Origin: Nocardia goodfellowii | GTDB taxonomy: Bacteria > Actinomycetota > Actinomycetes > Mycobacteriales > Mycobacteriaceae | Direction of reading: 5' to 3' | Assembly: GCF_017875645.1 (NCBI RefSeq) | Contig: NZ_JAGGMR010000001.1 | Coordinates: 6,076,001-6,140,000, forward strand | Length of the DNA stretch: 64,000 nt | Part shown: piece by piece, positions 60,480 to 64,000 of the stretch | Position numbering within the stretch: position 1 is the stretch's first letter | How the letters are laid out: each line of letters opens with the position of its first letter | Notes under the pieces: generated by a model | What the model was told of the DNA's origin: nothing | The model's input: the letters and a program-made list of their open reading frames with translations, nothing else | Database searches by the model: none | Translations under genes and position numbers: made by a program

Positions 60480-60998
60480 CTACTCGCAGGCGACGCCGTC
60501 ATTGTCGCGGTCCAGCTTCGAGCTGTAACCGGGTTCACCTCGATGCAACGGAGCCGCCCCGGCGGCTCTGGCCGCAGCGCAGTTGGCGTAGTAGGCGGCG
60601 GGCGGAGCCACGGTAACCGGCGGGGGCGGCGGAGGCGGTGCGACAGTAGTCGGGACCACGATCGGAGCACGCACAGTCGGTGGCACGGTCACCACCGGCG
60701 GGACAACCGGAGTGCCGGCCGTCGGCGGCGGAGTGGGCGGTGGCACAACTTCGTTCACGGTGGTCGGCACGGCCGTCGGGGTGCTCGACGCGGTGGTTGT
60801 GGGCACCTGGGTGGCGATCGGCGCCACCGGGACCGACAATGGCGCGATGGGAGTCGCCGGTTTGTCGCGGTCGCCGCCGCTGATCACGCCGAGAAGCAAT
60901 AAGAAAGCAAGTAAACCGCCGCCGATTCCGGCGAAAATCTTGAGATTCTTCTTCTTTGCTGCACGCTGAGACGCGTTCGGCTGCGGCCGATTATCCAT
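60480..60998 (-). CDS. Membrane-anchored protein with C-terminal excalibur domain
   Basis: 172 residues. Basic N-terminus, one membrane helix (IFAGIGGGLLAFLLLLGVI), a long Pro/Thr/Val linker (TTTASSTPTAVPTTV, PPPPPPPVTVAPP), and an excalibur domain (about 136-172): YYANCAAARAAGAAPLHRG, KLDRDNDGVACE, with two Cys and the DxDxDG-type calcium loop. It is predicted outside the membrane. Function unknown. Confidence 0.85.
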   Translation of the reverse strand: MDNRPQPNASQRAAKKKNLKIFAGIGGGLLAFLLLLGVISGGDRDKPATPIAPLSVPVAPIATQVPTTTASSTPTAVPTTVNEVVPPPTPPPTAGTPVVPPVVTVPPTVRAPIVVPTTVAPPPPPPPVTVAPPAAYYANCAAARAAGAAPLHRGEPGYSSKLDRDNDGVACE

Positions 60999-61248
60999 GG
61001 GGTACTTTCTCTGTCTCGCAGGCGAATCCGTCGCCACTGCGGTCGAGCTGTACCCGGGATTTCGGCTTCTCCGCGCCGAGTGTTACGGCTACTGGAGCGA
61101 ACTGCTCCGGCGTGCGCCCAGAACACGCTCGAAAGCCGCCTTTTCCGACTCGGCGATCCGGAGGCGGTAGCAGAACTTGCCTTCGATCCGGCGTGTTCCG
61201 CCGCCGGCTACGATCCGCCGAAAACTCATCTCGCTCTTTCCCGCTCAC
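60991..61248 (-). pseudogene. Excalibur-domain remnant or small excalibur protein
   Basis: The frame ends KSRVQLDRSGDGFACETEKVPHG, a good match to the last half of an excalibur domain; the part before it (FRACSGRTPEQFAPVAV) has only the first Cys and no normal domain start or signal. Its stop overlaps the start of the next excalibur gene. Either a decayed tandem copy or a short 85-residue protein from a GTG. Confidence 0.45.
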
Positions 61249-61311
61249 TCGATCGACACTGTGCTACCAACGGTAGCGACCCCAGAGAATATCGAGCAAC
61301 CGAATGTTTTC

Positions 61312-62064
61312 CTAATCCGGCACCCCTGGCCGGCACCGCAGCGGGATTGCCGCGGGCGCGATCGCGGCGAACAGCGCGAATACGCCGCGCGCGAAATCCA
61401 CCCGGCCGATACCGAATTGCCGCAGCGCCGGACCATGATCGACAGCCACGACCACGGTCACACCGGCCATCAGCGCCCACCACACCGCTACGGCGAAAAG
61501 CCGTGCCGGGCGGGATTTCGCGGCGAACGCCACCCGCAACCGCTGACAGTGAAACGGCACATGCCGTTGTTCGTCGGCGAGCACGAGCCCGGCGACCTGC
61601 GTGGTCAGTGCATCGCCGGTACCGTCGCGCAGCGCCCGGTAATACCGCAGCGCAACCACTTCCGCCAGCATCAGCACCATCAGCTCGAGCCGCAGACCCA
61701 GCGCCCGGCGCAACCGGACGAACACCGCGTCGGTCCAGTGCGCCGAAATGGTGGGCTGCCCGGCGGACTCCAGCAACAATCCGAGCATGCGCGCGTGATT
61801 GCGTTCCTCCGCGACGAACAACCGCACCGCGGCCGAATACTCCGGATCCCCCGCGCGATCCGCCTTTCCGATCAGGTTCGCGCCGTCACCGCTCTCCCCG
61901 ACTTGGAAACGTTGCACGCTGCGCACGATCGCCGGATCGAGCCGAGCGCCCCGGGACCAATCCGGGTCCCCCGCGGCGGCCCGCGCGGTGACCTTCGCTT
62001 CGAATTCTCTTGTCCATCGCGTGAAATCATAGGTATGAGCAACGCCGCCCCGCACTGTGTCCAT
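61312..62064 (-). CDS. Ferritin-like diiron protein
   Basis: 250 residues. Two iron-binding helix motifs, EERNHARMLGLLL and ADEQRHVPFHCQRL, each with ExxH, spaced as in ferritin-like/hydroxylase proteins; a Glu in LMVLMLAEVVALRYY may complete the site. Near the C-terminus is a hydrophobic helix (LFAVAVWWALMAGVTVVVAV). Function may be oxygenase or membrane-bound oxidase; no close family named. ATG at 62064. Confidence 0.75.
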   Translation of the reverse strand: MDTVRGGVAHTYDFTRWTREFEAKVTARAAAGDPDWSRGARLDPAIVRSVQRFQVGESGDGANLIGKADRAGDPEYSAAVRLFVAEERNHARMLGLLLESAGQPTISAHWTDAVFVRLRRALGLRLELMVLMLAEVVALRYYRALRDGTGDALTTQVAGLVLADEQRHVPFHCQRLRVAFAAKSRPARLFAVAVWWALMAGVTVVVAVDHGPALRQFGIGRVDFARGVFALFAAIAPAAIPLRCRPGVPD

Positions 62065-62128
62065 AGGCCAAACCCTAGGAAGCGGCTGTGCGGATCGGCG
62101 GGCCCCGGCGTGGAGATTCTGTGCAGGA

Positions 62129-62920
62129 TCAGGGCTTGCGGCCCACCCCGCCCCAGACCGAACCCGGCCGGATACCTTTCGCTTCCTCATCGGTCCGCCA
62201 GTAATTGAGCGGGACGATCCCGGGCGGCACCAACTCCAGCCCCTCGTAGTAACCGGCGATCACCTTGTTCGGACGCGGATGATAGGGCACACCACCGCTT
62301 TTGGCGTAGTTGTGGCACAGCCGCACATAACCCTCGTCGTCGTCGGTGCCGTCGTTGTGCGCGAGATAGCTGCCGGGGACGACGGCGTCCATCATGGTCC
62401 GGATGATGCGGTGCGCGTCTTCCGCGGTAGGCGCGTGACCGAGCACACCCATGAACAGCACGGCGATCGGTTCTTTGAAGTTCAGCACGTTGCGGGCGTC
62501 GGCGATGATGGATTCCGGCTCGTTGAAATCGCCCTCCACATAGGTCGTCACCCCTTCGTCGGTGGTGTTGACCAGTAGCGCCCGCGCGTGCGCGAGCACC
62601 AGCGGATCGTTGTCGACATAGACGATTTTGGAGCTGGGCGCCGCCTTCTGCGCGACCTCGTGCGTGTTCTCCATGGTGGGCAGGCCGGTGCCGACATCGA
62701 TGAACTGCCTGACTCCTTGTTCCGCCAGGTATTCGACCGAACGGATCAGGAACTGCCGGGACTGGACCGCCATCGTCTTGATCTCCGGGTACCCCTGCAC
62801 CGACGATTCCCCGACCACCCGGTCGACCTCGTAATTGTCGCGACCTCCCAGCCAGTAGTTCCAGATCCGGGCCGAATGCGGAACATCGGTGCGAATTAGG
62901 TCTTTGCGCTTGTTCGCCAT
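62129..62920 (-). CDS. SAM-dependent methyltransferase, SAV_2177 family (DUF574), copy 2
   Basis: 263 residues. Hallmarks: SARIWNYWLGGRDNYEVDRVVGE, FIDVGTGLPTMENTHEVAQ, VYVDNDPLVLAHARALL, AVLFMGVLGHAP and the end WGGVGRKP. Clearly related to the copy at 38005 but not a recent duplicate. GGAGCC lies directly before the ATG. Substrate unknown. Confidence 0.9.
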   Translation of the reverse strand: MANKRKDLIRTDVPHSARIWNYWLGGRDNYEVDRVVGESSVQGYPEIKTMAVQSRQFLIRSVEYLAEQGVRQFIDVGTGLPTMENTHEVAQKAAPSSKIVYVDNDPLVLAHARALLVNTTDEGVTTYVEGDFNEPESIIADARNVLNFKEPIAVLFMGVLGHAPTAEDAHRIIRTMMDAVVPGSYLAHNDGTDDDEGYVRLCHNYAKSGGVPYHPRPNKVIAGYYEGLELVPPGIVPLNYWRTDEEAKGIRPGSVWGGVGRKP

Positions 62921-63002
62921 GGGAGGCTCCTGAACGAAAGGAACGATTGCGTCGCGGTGACTGTACTGCCGATCGGCGGTCCGCCGGAGCGTGTTCGGCG
63001 GA

Positions 63003-64000
63003 CTAGGACTCCAGCACAGCCATGGCGGCATTGTGACCGCCGATTCCGCTGACGCCGCCGCCGCGCACCGCGCCCGCGCCACAGAGGAAGACGGTCTTCC
63101 GGCCGGTCCCGACGCCCCAGCGAGCGGCGGGATCGGAGGGATCTTCCGCGGCGTAGGGGAAGGCGAGATCACGGTGGAAGATGTGGCCGCCAGGCAGGCC
63201 GATATCGCGTTCCAGATCGACCGGCGATTTGGCTTCCAGACAGGGTTTGCCGGTGGCATCGACGGCCAGGCAGTCGGCGATGGGTTCGGCCAGGACCGTA
63301 TCCAGTTGCGCCAGAGTTGCTTTCACCAGCTCGGCCTTGTTCGCGGCCGGGTCGGTGCCGAACAGCCGGGCCGGGGTGTGCAAGCCGAACAGGGTGAGGG
63401 TGTGCAGGCCCGCGGCGGCCGCATCCGGGGACAGGATGGTGGGGTCGGTCAGTGTGTGGCAATAGATTTCCGACGGCGGGGCCGCGGGCATCCGGCCGGC
63501 GGCCGCGTCCCGGTAGGCCCGCTCCAGTTGGGTGTAGGACTCGGCGATGTGGAATGTTCCGGCGAAGGCGTCACGCGGGTCTACCGCGGGATCGCGCAGG
63601 CGGGGCAGTCGACGCAGCACCATGTTCACTTTCAATTGCGCGCCTTCGGGTTTCGCGGGCTCCGGCTCGCCGAGCAGGCGACTCAGTTCATACGGGGAGG
63701 CGTTCACCAGAACATGACCGGCTCCGGTGACGCCGTGTTCATGGCGCACTTCGGTTGCGCTGCCGTCGGTTTCGATCGCGGTGACAGCACAGCCGGTGAC
63801 GATGTCGGCCCCCGCCGTACGGGCGGCCGTGGCCAGCGCGTCGGTGAGCGCGCCCATTCCGCCGATCGGCACATCCCAGTCGCCCGTGCCGCCGCCGATG
63901 ATGTGGTACAGGAAGCAGCGGTTCTGCAGCAGGGCCGGATCGTGGGCATGGGTGAAGGTGCCGATCAGCGCGTCGGTGAGCACGATGCCGCGCACGGTGT
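63003..64000 (-). CDS. FAD-dependent phytoene-desaturase/PYROXD2-like oxidoreductase, partial
   Basis: The C-terminal 332 residues only; the N-terminal FAD-binding part lies beyond the window. YHIIGGGTGDWDVPIGGMGALTDALATAAR, VLVNASPYELSRLLGE and the C-terminal FAD motif VFLCGAGAVRGGGVSGIGGHNAAMAVL match the carotenoid-desaturase-like branch that includes PYROXD2. The C-terminal GIGGHNAA segment binds FAD. Substrate unknown; no carotenoid genes are next to it on this side. Confidence 0.85.
   Translation of the reverse strand, partial: TVRGIVLTDALIGTFTHAHDPALLQNRCFLYHIIGGGTGDWDVPIGGMGALTDALATAARTAGADIVTGCAVTAIETDGSATEVRHEHGVTGAGHVLVNASPYELSRLLGEPEPAKPEGAQLKVNMVLRRLPRLRDPAVDPRDAFAGTFHIAESYTQLERAYRDAAAGRMPAAPPSEIYCHTLTDPTILSPDAAAAGLHTLTLFGLHTPARLFGTDPAANKAELVKATLAQLDTVLAEPIADCLAVDATGKPCLEAKSPVDLERDIGLPGGHIFHRDLAFPYAAEDPSDPAARWGVGTGRKTVFLCGAGAVRGGGVSGIGGHNAAMAVLES

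Overview
The window is high-GC actinobacterial DNA and looks like a Nocardia or close relative. Support for this: many GTG starts and ATGA stop/start overlaps, two SAV_2177-type (DUF574) methyltransferases, an LGFP-repeat surface protein, a SigK/RskA/fasciclin locus like that of mycobacteria, excalibur-domain proteins and a Pkn-type kinase. Taxonomy is inferred from gene content only. There are no rRNA or tRNA genes, insertion sequences or CRISPR arrays.

Region 1 (about 1-16.6 kb) is the most unusual part. On the plus strand, 3147-11528 reads as one tightly packed operon: a tandem nitrilase, a red-chlorophyll-catabolite-reductase (RCCR)-like protein, a chlorophyllase-like alpha/beta hydrolase, a Rieske oxygenase of the pheophorbide a oxygenase (PaO) type, a second RCCR/bilin-reductase-fold protein, a beta-barrel protein, an SDR very like chlorophyll b reductase (NYC1/NOL), a membrane protein, and a maleate-isomerase/Asp-Glu-racemase-like enzyme. 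Next come a CitE/HpcH-type lyase, a secreted alpha/beta hydrolase, a secreted unknown, a second racemase-like paralogue, a TetR regulator and a double-cupin protein. The set matches most steps of plant chlorophyll breakdown (de-esterification, b-to-a reduction, ring opening, bilin reduction). It could also process small monopyrrole-derived acids (amidase, maleate isomerase, lyase). A divergent minus-strand operon (2924 to 1) encodes a small basic ORF, a polytopic membrane protein with a 27-bp minisatellite, two membrane-anchored neocarzinostatin-fold proteins and a frameshifted Dabb protein. A GTTTC-N7-GAAAC inverted repeat occurs before the neocarzinostatin operon, the nitrilase-RCCR operon and the lyase gene, with an imperfect copy before the secreted hydrolase, so these units are probably one regulon. 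I infer a chlorophyll/tetrapyrrole catabolic island with surface chromophore-binding proteins; this is untested.

Region 2 (16.6-31.6 kb) holds accessory stress and efflux functions: a sulfite-oxidase-type molybdoenzyme with a fasciclin lipoprotein, divergent from sigK-rskA; TspO; an MMPL exporter with a divergent MarR; an AurF-like diiron oxygenase converging with a TetR; an alpha/beta hydrolase behind a strong palindrome; a DHA2 efflux pump with a thioredoxin-reductase-like flavoprotein and divergent XRE-cupin regulator; and an acetyltransferase.

Region 3 (31.6-45.7 kb): a repeat-rich secreted protein, AraC regulator, sterol-desaturase-like enzyme with a DUF3703 protein, small cupin and ABM-like proteins, CtaG with a DUF2243 protein, a DUF4259 protein, a SAV_2177 methyltransferase, an EmrB-type exporter, an amino-acid permease, a nucleoside-diphosphate-sugar epimerase-like protein and membrane proteins.

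Region 4 (45.7-64 kb): alpha-L-fucosidase, Gfo/Idh/MocA oxidoreductase, M50-like membrane protease, sigma-like factor, LLM F420-type oxidoreductase, LGFP protein, Ser/Thr kinase, DUF5995 protein, PQQ-type sugar dehydrogenase lipoprotein, the histidine-utilisation pair hutH-hutU with a divergent IclR regulator, excalibur proteins, a ferritin-like diiron protein, a second SAV_2177 methyltransferase and a partial phytoene-desaturase-like flavoprotein running off the end.
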